From an uncultured Phycisphaerae bacterium (GTDB lineage Bacteria; Planctomycetota; Phycisphaerae; UBA1845; PWPN01), in the NCBI GenBank assembly GCA_938005315.1, contig CALLOB010000005.1, forward strand, positions 83,413-147,412: DNA of 64,000 bases, read 5' to 3'. Made by a program: the position numbers and the translations under genes. Positions 33,313-43,001 of the stretch are shown here, one piece after another (the stretch's first letter is position 1; every line of letters begins with the position of its first letter). The notes under the pieces are model-generated. The model ran no database searches and had not been told where the DNA came from. It saw only the letters and a program-made list of their open reading frames with translations.

Positions 33313-35991
33313 TCATCTGGCAGGCGTAAGTTCAATGCCGATCGGACCTTGGTGCAGGGCGGGCAGGTCCACCCGCAGCCTTCCGGAGCCCAGCGGGCCG
33401 ATATCGCCGGAGCGCCCCAGGCAGTACCGGGCCTGCCAAGCCTGGACGCCAGTGGGTAGACGCCCGGTGTCGATCGCCACGTCAAAGGTTGCGGGGTCCT
33501 CCGTTCGATTGGCCAGGAAAACCAGCACACGGTCCGGCAGCATGTAGTAACCGGTGTAGAACCCCTCCCCCCCCACCAGTTCCTGGGCGTACCAGGGCCG
33601 GGCCTGAATCACGCGATCCCAGTCGATCGAGTCCAGCAGGTCCCACAGCGGGCGGACGCGGTTCCATGTGTCGGTGGTATCGGGGTCGTCGCCCCAGGCT
33701 CCGTTGCCGCTGCAGACCTGGATGTCGCTGAGGTTGATCGCGGCCATGGCGATGTTGTAGGGGTTCTGCGACGACTCGCGCATCCCGTACATCTTGATCA
33801 TGCAGCCGGTCAGCAGGGCGTTATGCCCGTCGCGATAGTATTCCGGCTCGGCCTCCTGGAACGACTCGCCGATCATCATGCAGTCGTAGAAACCGTTGAG
33901 CAGCCAGTCCAGCCCGCTCCAGGGCTCCAGCCCGTAGCCGGCCCGGTTGAGCTCGAGCACCTTGCGGACGCGGTAATACGCGCGATGGGCGATCTCGTCG
34001 AGCGTCAGGCCCTCGTCGCCGGGCTCAGGCGGGGTCGGTCCGCGATGGAACGTTCCCAGGCAGCCGCCGTCCAGGTAGAAGCCGTCCAGTCCGTATTCCC
34101 TGCACCAGTAGTCCGCCATCCAGGCCAGGAAACGCGGATAGCGGCCGGTGATGTGATAGAACGTCTGGTCCTGGAGGTCCCAGTTCTTCTGGTAGCCGCC
34201 GTAGCGGCCCTTTCCAGGGCACAGATCCTCGAAGCGCAACAGGGCGCTGCGTCCGGGCAGGATGCCGAGGTAGCCGATGGTCTTCATGCCCAGCCGGTGA
34301 CTCTCCTCCATGGCCCGCTTCATCTCGGCGTGATTCACCAGGAAGCCCTCGCGATCCCTGAAATCGCTGTTGATCCATGTATGGTGCCAGACCATGGCGT
34401 CGGTGCCGTGACCGGCGTAGCGGGCCAGATCGACGTTGTCGGGGTACTCCTGGAAACTCGGAAGCCGCCGCCAGTGCTGCACCGGCCCCTCCGGATAGCG
34501 GATGAAGTGGACCATGCGGTGCTTGAAGCCGGTCAGGTTCAGCGGCTGGGCCGGCAGAATCGAGGTCGCGAACTTCAGCACGGATCCCGCGCAGGCCACC
34601 CCTATCCCCCCGCCGTCGGCGCGGTAAAGCACCGCACCGGGCGGCTCCGAAGCCTTGACGTAGAAGCCGGCCTTGTTGTTGTGCCGCAGGAGATCCCGGC
34701 TTTTCAGGACCGGCAGGTCGCCCAGGGGTTCGACGGACTGGACGGCCGTTTCAGAACCGACGCGGAAGCCTTCCGCCAGATCGATCTCGGCCCGGATGAC
34801 CTTCGCAGTCGGCCCCTCGACGGTCACCGTCCAGAACCAGACGGTTTGACAGCTCCGGGCCGCCGTCACCCGGGCGACGGCCGTCCTGCCGGCGGCGGAT
34901 TTCAGCGGCAGAAGCATCCGGACGTTCAAGTCGTCGCTCTCGACCACGGCCGTGCGGGCCGGATCCGGGCCGAAGAACTCGCCCCCGGCCGAGAGGACCG
35001 CCACCGCCGGGCACCGTCCGGCCGCCAGAAGATCGTCGCCATAGAGGCCCGCGCGGATCTCGGCCATGACCGCCGGCCCGTCGGGCCGGAACACGGCCGT
35101 GGCCCCGGTGGCCGGCCAGGTCCAGCGGACACGTCCGTCCTCGGCGACCACATCGTTGCGGCGACGCACGTCGTCCTCGAAATGGCTGTCCACATCGTGC
35201 GCGAAGGCATAGAGCTCGCGCAGGCACTCCTGGCGACGCTGCTGCTCGCGCGGGCTGATCAGTTCCCACTGCTGCACGTCCCTCAGCCGCATGCGCCCGG
35301 CCGAGCCGAAGCCGAACTTGCCGCCGGCCGGATCGGGGTCGTCGAAGGCCAGCAATCCGCGACCGTCGGCTGCGATCTCGATGTCGGCCCCCCGGGTAAA
35401 GATGCGCAGCTCGACCGGGCCGCCGGCCTGCGGCGGAAACTCCGCCGTAGCCACCACCCGGCTGCTGGACTCCTCGGGCATCGGCGAGGAATGCGACTGC
35501 CCGCCGATCATCGTCCGGCTGACGGTCACCGACCGGGCGATCGCCCGCCCGCCGGCCAGGTCCAGTTCGATCAGCACCTCGCCGAAGGCGTCCGTCGAAC
35601 GCAGCAGCACCAGCACCGGCCCATCGATCTGCTCGACCAGGCAGGTGATCACCTGGTTGCGCAGCGGCACGCCCCCGTCCACCACCGTTCCGACGACCTC
35701 CACCCACCCGTCGCGCGAGGAGACCGACATCGCCGGCGGACCCTCGAAATCCCGGCGGTTCCAGGGCAGGCCCAGCACGTGCCAGGTACGCTTGGCGACC
35801 CATTCCATCGGGCTCAGCGAGGCATCGGTGTCCTCGTGACCCGCGCAACGCCCGAAGACCGGCGTCTGGATGACCGACTCGGCGTCCTCGGCCGGCGCCG
35901 GCCGGCGGAAGCGTTCGACGGCCTCGACCGGCGAAAGACACCCCATCAGCAGGATCGGCCACAGGACGCTTGCCGAACGGCGGTTCATCAT
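33313..35991 (-). CDS. Large exported glycoside-hydrolase-like protein (TIM barrel)
   Basis: An 892-residue protein with a signal peptide (MMNRRSASVLWPILLMGCLSP). The N-terminal 300 residues are beta-rich with laminin-G-like content (FEGPPAMSVSSRDGWVEVVG, GGKFGFGSAGRMRLRDVQQW). The C-terminal half looks like a TIM-barrel glycosidase: WHHTWINSDF, HRLGMKTIGYLGILPG, and WCREYGLDGFYLDGG with an acidic strand end, then GYGLEPWSG. It ends in a small beta domain. The barrel motifs recall GH36/GH31-like or DUF6259-type proteins, but I cannot place the family. It diverges from the next glycosidase-like gene across 173 bp, a shared regulatory region. Confidence 0.65.
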   Translation of the reverse strand: MMNRRSASVLWPILLMGCLSPVEAVERFRRPAPAEDAESVIQTPVFGRCAGHEDTDASLSPMEWVAKRTWHVLGLPWNRRDFEGPPAMSVSSRDGWVEVVGTVVDGGVPLRNQVITCLVEQIDGPVLVLLRSTDAFGEVLIELDLAGGRAIARSVTVSRTMIGGQSHSSPMPEESSSRVVATAEFPPQAGGPVELRIFTRGADIEIAADGRGLLAFDDPDPAGGKFGFGSAGRMRLRDVQQWELISPREQQRRQECLRELYAFAHDVDSHFEDDVRRRNDVVAEDGRVRWTWPATGATAVFRPDGPAVMAEIRAGLYGDDLLAAGRCPAVAVLSAGGEFFGPDPARTAVVESDDLNVRMLLPLKSAAGRTAVARVTAARSCQTVWFWTVTVEGPTAKVIRAEIDLAEGFRVGSETAVQSVEPLGDLPVLKSRDLLRHNNKAGFYVKASEPPGAVLYRADGGGIGVACAGSVLKFATSILPAQPLNLTGFKHRMVHFIRYPEGPVQHWRRLPSFQEYPDNVDLARYAGHGTDAMVWHHTWINSDFRDREGFLVNHAEMKRAMEESHRLGMKTIGYLGILPGRSALLRFEDLCPGKGRYGGYQKNWDLQDQTFYHITGRYPRFLAWMADYWCREYGLDGFYLDGGCLGTFHRGPTPPEPGDEGLTLDEIAHRAYYRVRKVLELNRAGYGLEPWSGLDWLLNGFYDCMMIGESFQEAEPEYYRDGHNALLTGCMIKMYGMRESSQNPYNIAMAAINLSDIQVCSGNGAWGDDPDTTDTWNRVRPLWDLLDSIDWDRVIQARPWYAQELVGGEGFYTGYYMLPDRVLVFLANRTEDPATFDVAIDTGRLPTGVQAWQARYCLGRSGDIGPLGSGRLRVDLPALHQGPIGIELTPAR

Positions 35992-36164
35992 GATCGGCCT
36001 CCGGAGACGCGTTGGGGCGAATCGACGCCGGCCCGAGTCGCCCACCCTCGGCGACGCGGCCGCGGGTATGGATTTTAACTGGTTCAATGCTATCCTTCCA
36101 GATGCCTCACGGCGGGCCCGCAGGCGACCGGTCGTGGACCCGCGGCGACGGCAGGGAGGAAGCG

Positions 36165-37919
36165 ATGATGCTGAAGGCGGCTTGTCGATCACGATCCGTC
36201 GGGCACTGCGGGAACCCACGGCGACCGGCCCCGGGGGGTCCGGTCCTGGCCGCGATCCTTTCGACCGCTCTGTCGGGCGCGGCTGCCGGCGCCGGCCCGG
36301 CGACCACGGCTCCGGGACCGGACGCGGCGACCTTCAGGCCTTCGACCGCGGGCAAGAAACTGCTGCTCTACGGCGGGCCGTCGCTGGAGGAGGCCAACGC
36401 CCTGCCCCCCGATCGCCGGCCGGCCTTCGACGGCCTGATCAACGGCGGCGGCGGACTGGTCTTCCGGGACCGGCTCGACGAGGCCGAAGTCATGGCCTGG
36501 GCGGAAAAGACCGCGGCCATGCCTTTCGGCCGGTACACCGACAACTTCACCCTGTGCTACGCGGTTCCCGGGCAGAAGCCCGAGGATTTCGACTGGTTCG
36601 ACGACCTCTCGTTCATCATCGAGAACTGGCGCATCATGGGCGCGGCCGCCCGCAGGGCCGGCTTCAAGGGCATCTGCTTCGACTCGGAGTACTATGAAGG
36701 GCACCCGCTCTTCGGCTATGCCCGCATGCGTCACGCCCGCGAAAAGAGCTTCCAGGAATACGCCGCCCGGGTCCGCCAGCAGGCCGCGGAGATGATGAAG
36801 GCCGCCTGCCGGGACTTCCCCGACATCGCCATCCTGCTGCTGTTCGGGTATTCAGGCTCCTTCAACGGCGTGCCCCAGCACCCCAACTCCCGCCAGGAGA
36901 ACTACACCCTCGTGGCGGCGTTCGTGGACGGGCTGCTCTCGGCCTGCCCGCCGGGAGCGACGGTTCACGACATGCACGAGCAGGCGTTCAGCTTCCGCGT
37001 ACCGGGATCCTATCGGCGGGCCAGGGCGATGATGAAGGATCTGCTGGTCGAAACCAGCCACGATCCGGACAGGTACCGGCGCCATCACCGGGCGGGCTTC
37101 TCGTTCTGGGCGGACTGCTGGGAGAACGCCTCCGAGGGCCGGCCGTTCAGCGTCGAGGTCTTCGACCTGAACTTCTACACGCCGCACGAATTCGCCTACA
37201 GCCTTCACCACGCCCTGGCCTGGAGCGACCGCTACGTCTGGATGTGGCCGGGGGTGATCGACTGGTGGAAGCAGACCGCCCGGACGGTGGATGCCGAAGG
37301 CCGGCAGGTCGTCCGGCCGCTGCCGGCGGAGTACTTTTGCACGCTCGAGCAGGCCCATCAGGAATACGTGCCTGAACCGCCCCGCCGGCGCCGGCCCAAC
37401 ACCTACCGCAACGAGCCGGCCGCCCGGCAGGAGGGCTTCTCCGACGAGGAGACCTTCGGCGACCTCTGGCGCGATCACGAACCGCTGGGCGATCTGCCGG
37501 AGACCTGGCGGTTCCGCATCGATCCGGACGAAACCGGCCGGGACTCCGGCTGGCATCTGCCCGCCTGCGACGATTCCGACTGGCAACCGATCCGCATCCG
37601 CGAGTTCTGGGAGAACCAGGGCTTCTCGCCCTACGACGGGCAGGCCTGGTACCGTCTGCGCTGGACGCCGCCGGAGCTGCCGCCCGGCCGGCGGATCTTC
37701 CTGGCCTTCGGCGCGGTGGCCGACGAGGCCCAGGTGTTCGTGGGCGGCAGATCGTTGTATGCCTCGCCGTTCGGTCGCAACATCCGGCACGAACGTTTCC
37801 TGGTCGATGTCACCGACGCCCTGGCCGCCGGCCGACCGGCCGACATCGCGGTGCGCGTCTGGAACACCGGCTGGTGCGGCGGCATCTGGAAGAGCGTCAA
37901 ACTGATCGCATCGAAGTAG
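36165..37919 (+). CDS. Exported glycosidase-like protein with GH2-type sugar-binding C-terminus
   Basis: A 584-residue protein. ATG 36165 (or 36168) follows AGGGAGGA closely. A basic, somewhat long leader leads to an Ala-rich hydrophobic segment (VLAAILSTALSGAAAG). The middle resembles a TIM barrel: KKLLLYGGPS, RRAGFKGICFDSEYYE (acidic strand end), LLLFGYSGSFNG and YVWMWPGVIDWW. From about residue 445 a beta-sandwich like the GH2 sugar-binding domain appears, with GWHLPACDDSDWQPIRI, WYRLRWTPPELPPGR and VADEAQVFVGG. It probably works on an external polysaccharide. It is 54 bp upstream of another giant exported gene and likely cotranscribed with it. Confidence 0.62.
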   Translation: MMLKAACRSRSVGHCGNPRRPAPGGPVLAAILSTALSGAAAGAGPATTAPGPDAATFRPSTAGKKLLLYGGPSLEEANALPPDRRPAFDGLINGGGGLVFRDRLDEAEVMAWAEKTAAMPFGRYTDNFTLCYAVPGQKPEDFDWFDDLSFIIENWRIMGAAARRAGFKGICFDSEYYEGHPLFGYARMRHAREKSFQEYAARVRQQAAEMMKAACRDFPDIAILLLFGYSGSFNGVPQHPNSRQENYTLVAAFVDGLLSACPPGATVHDMHEQAFSFRVPGSYRRARAMMKDLLVETSHDPDRYRRHHRAGFSFWADCWENASEGRPFSVEVFDLNFYTPHEFAYSLHHALAWSDRYVWMWPGVIDWWKQTARTVDAEGRQVVRPLPAEYFCTLEQAHQEYVPEPPRRRRPNTYRNEPAARQEGFSDEETFGDLWRDHEPLGDLPETWRFRIDPDETGRDSGWHLPACDDSDWQPIRIREFWENQGFSPYDGQAWYRLRWTPPELPPGRRIFLAFGAVADEAQVFVGGRSLYASPFGRNIRHERFLVDVTDALAAGRPADIAVRVWNTGWCGGIWKSVKLIASK

Positions 37920-37973
37920 GATGCAGAGGTCCGATGTGCAAAGCCGCACATGCAGGATCGGGAGAAAAGGCTG

Positions 37974-40955
37974 ATGCGTCTGAAAACGACCGTGATTCTG
38001 ATCGCCGCGGCGCTGCTCCCGGCGCCCGTGCCGGCCCAGGTGCTCATCACCGGGCGGATCACCGTACCGCGGACCGAGGGCTCGGCCGACGACGTGCCGC
38101 TGAGCTCGATCATCGCCGTGGCCGCCCCCGCCGGAACCGAGGCCCAGCCGGTCGTCACCCGCACCCGCCACGATGAGCTGCCCTGGGAACCGGATCCCAT
38201 CGGCGGCTGGCGGGTTTCCGGGGCTGCCGGCGTGTACACGCTGGCGTTCGTCCATCCGGCGCACTTCCTCAGGCCGATTGTGCGGACCAATCATTACGCG
38301 CGCGACGGGGACTCGTTCTCCCTGAACCTCTCCCCGCGGTTCGACGTGGCGATGTTCGACGAATCGTCCGCCGACGACCGGCCGGCCCGAGGCTATATCC
38401 AGCTGTTCACCGCCCGCTCGACCAGCCTGACCCATCTGGGCTTCAAGCCGGCCGAGGAGGTGGCCGGCGGCGCTTGCCCGGCGGACCGCGACCTGATCGT
38501 CTCGATTCACCGGGCCGGGGACGGTCCCCCCGAGACCTGGCCTCAGGTCGGTCCCGCCGGAATCGTGCCGTACAGAGCTCTGCACGCTCCGGTCGAGCGT
38601 GCCGGGGCCCGCGACTTTCCCTGGTCGCTGGGCTGGCTTTCCGGCGAAGTCCCCCTGGAGCCCGGGCGGACCTACGGCGTCTTCATCCGCCCGCGATCGC
38701 CGGATGCGCGACTGCGGATGTGCTGGCGACCCTCCCCTTCGCCCGCCGGGGACTGCTATCGCATCGACGGCGACGGCGCTGCGGCCCCTGCCGGTCGGCA
38801 GATCTGGATGGCCGCCTCCGGCGACGGCGACGGGCTCCTGATCCCCTATGGCAAGCGCATCCACCGCGAGTTCGGCGAGCAGGGCCGCTTCAGACCGCGC
38901 TGGTCGCAGACTTACGTGCCGGCGGGTCGCGGGCTGGCGGCCGTCGTGCTCTATGCCGCCGGCACCACCGAACAGATACCGCTGCGGCGCCAGCGGGCGA
39001 CCGTGCGCGTGCGGCGCGGCGGGCCGGCCGGCCCGGTAGTCGGCGTCGAGAAGATCGCCGCCGGACACGGCGAATGGACCGGCGATGCCTCCTGGGGTGT
39101 GTTGGCCGCGGCCTTCGCGCCCGGCGAGGTTCCGTTGACGCCCGGCGAGCCTTTCGCGATCGAGTTCGAGACCCTCGAGAACTTCAACACCCTGCACGGC
39201 TTCATCAACATCAAGAACGTGCCCAGCGGCGACACCGGCGGTTTCTCGCCCTATTTCCGCCCCCCCGCCGATCCCTACGAGGCCGGCCAGGCCTGGCTGG
39301 ACGGACGCGAGCCGGTGGAGGCCGATCTGGACATGATGGTCGTCGAGTACGCCGCACCGGACGACGACTGGGCCGCACGAGTCGAGCCGGAGAACCTGCT
39401 GGTCAACGGCGACCTGCGCGAAGGCAGCCAGGATGCCTGCCCGCCGGAGCCGTGGAAAACCTTCGCGATCGACCCGGCCACCGAGCACCGCTGCCCGAAG
39501 GACGCGGAGCTCGCGCCGCTGCGCGTGTTGCAGGTCGTCGGGGGAAGCCTCAACGGCCGGACGGCCGACGGCGGCTTCGTGCAGCGCGTCGGCGGGCTGG
39601 ATCGGGCCTGCACCTATCGCCCGGAGGTCTGGGTGCGCTGCTCGCACGCCGTGGATGTCGAGCACCAGTGCTTCGTCGGCGTCGATCCCACCGGGCAGAC
39701 GGACGACCCGCGTGCGGGCACCATCGCCTGGACGACGTTGCCGGCGGTCAGCGGTCGATTCGTCCTCCACCGCGGAGAACCGGTCCGTCCGGCGGCCGAG
39801 GCCGTGAGCCTGTGGCTGCGGGCCCGGACGACCAGCACCGCCGGTTCGCCGATCGTCGTGCCGCTGGATCCCTTCGGCTTTCGCGCCGAGTTCTCCGCCG
39901 CAGGGCTGTACCGCGTCGATACCGGCGTGCCGCGCGATCCGCTTGAAGGCGACCCGGAGGGCGAGCCGACGGGACTGGACACCGCGCGATTGGAGCGGCT
40001 GGACGCCCGCGTGCGCGAGCTGATGCAGAAGCTTCCCCGCCGGCCGGTCATGAGCGGACGGGGACGGCCCACGAAACTGGGTCTGTACTACTTCCTGGGC
40101 TACCAGGAATCGCCGGGTTTCTTCGAACTGGCCGACACCGGATGCGTGCCCCTGGTGCGGACCATCGGGCAGGCTTTCGACCGCTCCTGGCGCGTGGCGG
40201 AGAAGAATCCGCGGGCGATCCTGGTGGTGGGTACCGGCTGCGGGGACGGCGAGCCGGTCTTCGACGCGGCCCGCGAGACGCCGGCCCAGGCCGCCGAGCG
40301 CAACGCTGGCATCATCCGGGCCAACCTCGCGCACGTGCCCGAGCATCAGCGGGCACGCGTCGATTTCATCGAGTGCCTGCCGATCATGTGGGAGCCCAAA
40401 GACCATCAGACGGCCTTGTGGTTCAGCGAGTACCTCTGCGAGCTGCTGCCGCGGATCGCCGACCTGGGGCCCCGGCCGGTCGTGCTCAATACCGGCATCG
40501 GCGGAGCCCCGATCCGGCCCGACATCCTGGCCGGAATGGTGCCGGGGCTGCGGCTGGCCCACCATCTCGGCGGAGCCTGGGGCTCGCACGGCTACAGCGC
40601 CCGATACGCCCGGGACGAGCGGATCGAGTCCTTCTACAGCCTGCGGCACCGCCGGGCCTACAAGTTCCTGGAGCGTCACGCCCCCGACATCGCCGACCTG
40701 CCGGTCTATCTGCCCGAAGGCGGCATCGACGAGATCGGCGACGCCGGCAAGAGCGGCTGGCAGGCCCGCGGACCGGTTGAAAAGCACGCCCGCTGGCTCG
40801 CGTGGTACGACGAGCAGCTTCGTCGCGACGATCGCGTCCTGGGCGTGGCCCTGTTCAAGATCGGCACGCCGCCGGAGTGGAAATCCTTCGATCTGGAGCC
40901 GATGACCGAGTGGCTCGGGCGATACTACCGGTCGCTCGGGCCGGGGCCGCGTTGA
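37974..40955 (+). CDS. Giant exported protein, glycosidase-associated, function unknown
   Basis: A 993-residue protein with signal peptide MRLKTTVILIAAALLPAPVPAQ cut near residue 22. The first part has a carboxypeptidase-regulatory-like or carbohydrate-binding beta domain (ITGRITVPRTEGSADD). Then come several beta-sandwich stretches, including ENLLVNGDLREGSQDACPPE, which starts a CBM-like jelly roll. The C-terminal 300 residues look like an alpha/beta barrel (GLYYFLGYQESPGFFE, RVDFIECLPIMWEP, YLPEGGIDEIGD). No catalytic pair could be fixed. Start ATG 37974 has GGGAGAAAAGG upstream. It forms a likely operon with the preceding glycosidase-like gene. Confidence 0.6.
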   Translation: MRLKTTVILIAAALLPAPVPAQVLITGRITVPRTEGSADDVPLSSIIAVAAPAGTEAQPVVTRTRHDELPWEPDPIGGWRVSGAAGVYTLAFVHPAHFLRPIVRTNHYARDGDSFSLNLSPRFDVAMFDESSADDRPARGYIQLFTARSTSLTHLGFKPAEEVAGGACPADRDLIVSIHRAGDGPPETWPQVGPAGIVPYRALHAPVERAGARDFPWSLGWLSGEVPLEPGRTYGVFIRPRSPDARLRMCWRPSPSPAGDCYRIDGDGAAAPAGRQIWMAASGDGDGLLIPYGKRIHREFGEQGRFRPRWSQTYVPAGRGLAAVVLYAAGTTEQIPLRRQRATVRVRRGGPAGPVVGVEKIAAGHGEWTGDASWGVLAAAFAPGEVPLTPGEPFAIEFETLENFNTLHGFINIKNVPSGDTGGFSPYFRPPADPYEAGQAWLDGREPVEADLDMMVVEYAAPDDDWAARVEPENLLVNGDLREGSQDACPPEPWKTFAIDPATEHRCPKDAELAPLRVLQVVGGSLNGRTADGGFVQRVGGLDRACTYRPEVWVRCSHAVDVEHQCFVGVDPTGQTDDPRAGTIAWTTLPAVSGRFVLHRGEPVRPAAEAVSLWLRARTTSTAGSPIVVPLDPFGFRAEFSAAGLYRVDTGVPRDPLEGDPEGEPTGLDTARLERLDARVRELMQKLPRRPVMSGRGRPTKLGLYYFLGYQESPGFFELADTGCVPLVRTIGQAFDRSWRVAEKNPRAILVVGTGCGDGEPVFDAARETPAQAAERNAGIIRANLAHVPEHQRARVDFIECLPIMWEPKDHQTALWFSEYLCELLPRIADLGPRPVVLNTGIGGAPIRPDILAGMVPGLRLAHHLGGAWGSHGYSARYARDERIESFYSLRHRRAYKFLERHAPDIADLPVYLPEGGIDEIGDAGKSGWQARGPVEKHARWLAWYDEQLRRDDRVLGVALFKIGTPPEWKSFDLEPMTEWLGRYYRSLGPGPR

Positions 40956-41010
40956 GAAGTCCCTTCCCGCAAGCCCGGCCGGGCGACAGGACCGGCCCGC
41001 GGGCGGTACA

Positions 41011-41778
41011 ATGCCTTCCATGACCGGCGAACGCCTGCGGATCCTGGCCCTGGAAACCTCCGGCCGCTTCGGCAGCGCGGCCGTGGGCACCGAGACCGGC
41101 GTTCTGGCGGCGCGATGCCTCGACGACGCCATGAGCCACGCCACCGCGCTGATGCCCGCCGTTCAGGAGTTGCTGAGCACAGCCGGCTGGCCGGCCGACA
41201 CGCTGACCGACGTGTTCGTCTCGATCGGCCCGGGCAGTTTCACCGGCCTGAGAATCGGGGTCAGTATCGCCCGCACGCTGGCCTGGTCCGTCGGGGCCCG
41301 CATCGTGGCCGTGCCGACCATGGAGGTCCTGGCACGCAATGCGCTGCGTGCCGAGACGCCGCCGGAGCACATAGCCCCGATCGTCGATGCCAAGCAGGCC
41401 AAGGTGTTCACCGCCGCGTACCGCCTGGAACACCGGGAGTATGTTTGCCTGCGCGACGCCTGCCTGGCCGAGCCCGGCGCGTTCCTGGCCGGTCTGCCCC
41501 GGCCGCTGGCGGTGCTCGGCGAGGGAGTCCCCAGGCACCGGGCGGCCGTCGAAGCCGCCGGCGCGACCGTGCTGCCCGAGGATCTGTGGCCGGGCCGGGC
41601 CGAGGAGGTGCTGGCCGTGGGGCTGCGGATGGCCCGCGCAAGGCAGTTCACCGCGGCCCGCGACCTGGTGCCGAGGTACGTGCGTCGACCGGAGATGGAG
41701 GAGCGCTGGGAGAAGCGGCACGCGGCGGGCGCGATGCCCGGCGGCGCGCCGCCGGCGGCCAACGAGCCCGCACCCTGA
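41011..41778 (+). CDS. tsaB: tRNA threonylcarbamoyladenosine biosynthesis protein TsaB
   Basis: This 255-residue protein is TsaB, the dimerisation partner of TsaD in making the t6A modification at position 37 of ANN-decoding tRNAs. The ASKHA-like fold is recognisable by ILALETSGRFGSAAVG at the start, MSHATALMPAVQELL, and the hallmark VSIGPGSFTGLRIGVSIA. Length is slightly above the usual 220-240 because of a short C-terminal tail rich in Gly/Pro. ATG 41020 is an alternative start. Its partners TsaD, TsaC and TsaE are not in the window. It lies alone between the glycosidase-like genes and a Gfo/Idh/MocA gene. Confidence 0.92.
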   Translation: MPSMTGERLRILALETSGRFGSAAVGTETGVLAARCLDDAMSHATALMPAVQELLSTAGWPADTLTDVFVSIGPGSFTGLRIGVSIARTLAWSVGARIVAVPTMEVLARNALRAETPPEHIAPIVDAKQAKVFTAAYRLEHREYVCLRDACLAEPGAFLAGLPRPLAVLGEGVPRHRAAVEAAGATVLPEDLWPGRAEEVLAVGLRMARARQFTAARDLVPRYVRRPEMEERWEKRHAAGAMPGGAPPAANEPAP

Positions 41779-41849
41779 AAGCCGCCGGGGTCGGATGAAG
41801 ACATTCTTCTTTCTTCGCAACAGACCTGAGAGATCAGGGAGCGGACACG

Positions 41850-42974
41850 ATGGCAGCAGACAGACCCCTGGGAGTGGCCATTCTGGGTTTCGGTTTCATC
41901 GGCAGGGTGCACGCCTATGCCCATCTGAACCTGCCGCTGTACTACGACCCGCCGCCGGTGCGCACCCGGCTGGTCGGCGTGGCCACCGCCAGCCCGGCCA
42001 CGGCCGAAGCAGCGCGCCGTCTGCTGGGCTTCGAGGTCGCGACCACCGATCAACTGGCCCTCATCGCCCGCGACGACGTGGACATCGTGCACATCTGCAC
42101 GCCCAACCACCTGCACGCCGAGGCCATCCTGGCGGCCATGCGGGCCGGCAAGCACATCTACTGCGACAAGCCGCTGACGGCGACGCTCGAGCAGGCCGAA
42201 CGTATCGCATCCGCCTTCCCGGCGTACCGCGGCACCAGTCAGATGACGCTGAATTACCGCTTCTTCCCCGCGACCCTGCGCGCCCGCCAGCTCGTGGCCG
42301 AGGGACGCATCGGCCAGGTCACGCATTTCCGCGGGGCCTATCTGCACGCCGGAAGCGTGGACCGGGCCAGGCCGCTGAACTGGAAGGCCGACGCCGACCA
42401 GGGCGGAGGCGTGCTCAACGACATCGGCTCGCACATCATCGACCTCCTCCAGCACCTGCTGGGACCGCTGGAGCCGCTGCACGCCGTGCGCCGCGTGTGG
42501 TGCGACCGGCGGATGGACCTCAAGGATCCCACGCGGCCCATCGCCCGGGTGGCCGAGGACTTCTCCATGGTTCTGATGCGCACCGCCGACGGGGCCCCGG
42601 GCGTGATCGAGGCCAGCAAGATCGCCACCGGCGCCGAGGACGAGCTGCGCTTCGAGATCCACGGGGAACGCGGGGCCCTGCGGTTCAACCTCATGGACCC
42701 CTGCTGGCTGGACTTCTACGATGCCGGTGCCCCGGAGGCTCCGCTGGGCGGCTCACGCGGCTGGACCCGCATCGCGACCGTCAACCGCTATGACCGGCCC
42801 GGCGGCTGGCCGGGCCCCAAGAACAGCATCGGCTGGCTTCGCGGGCACGTGCACTGTCTATACAACTTCCTCAAGGCCGTGGCCGACGGGGCTCCCGGCG
42901 ATCCCAACCTCATGCACGGGGTGGAGTTGCAGCGCCTTCTCCACCGGATCGCGGGCATGTCCATGACCTGCTGA
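41850..42974 (+). CDS. Gfo/Idh/MocA oxidoreductase, cytoplasmic (paralog 5)
   Basis: A 374-residue NAD(P)-dependent oxidoreductase without a leader. The Rossmann loop is VAILGFGFIGRVHAYAH, followed by CTPNHLHAEAILAAM and CDKPLTATLEQA (active-site Lys in DKP). The next domain has ADQGGGVLNDIGSHIIDLLQHLLG, the conserved Gly-Ser-His of true sugar dehydrogenases. This is the most canonical of the six paralogs and is likely a working cytoplasmic sugar or inositol dehydrogenase. It begins 72 bp after tsaB. Its substrate cannot be named. Confidence 0.88.
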   Translation: MAADRPLGVAILGFGFIGRVHAYAHLNLPLYYDPPPVRTRLVGVATASPATAEAARRLLGFEVATTDQLALIARDDVDIVHICTPNHLHAEAILAAMRAGKHIYCDKPLTATLEQAERIASAFPAYRGTSQMTLNYRFFPATLRARQLVAEGRIGQVTHFRGAYLHAGSVDRARPLNWKADADQGGGVLNDIGSHIIDLLQHLLGPLEPLHAVRRVWCDRRMDLKDPTRPIARVAEDFSMVLMRTADGAPGVIEASKIATGAEDELRFEIHGERGALRFNLMDPCWLDFYDAGAPEAPLGGSRGWTRIATVNRYDRPGGWPGPKNSIGWLRGHVHCLYNFLKAVADGAPGDPNLMHGVELQRLLHRIAGMSMTC

Positions 42975-43001
42975 GCCGCCCCTCGGCCGCCCCGCAAACC
43001 G

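Noticed and set aside
36852-41144. Very long open frame on the minus strand antisense to two exported-protein genes and tsaB.
   Set aside because: It is a shadow of codon bias in GC-rich genes; no domain is readable and tsaB on the plus strand is certain.
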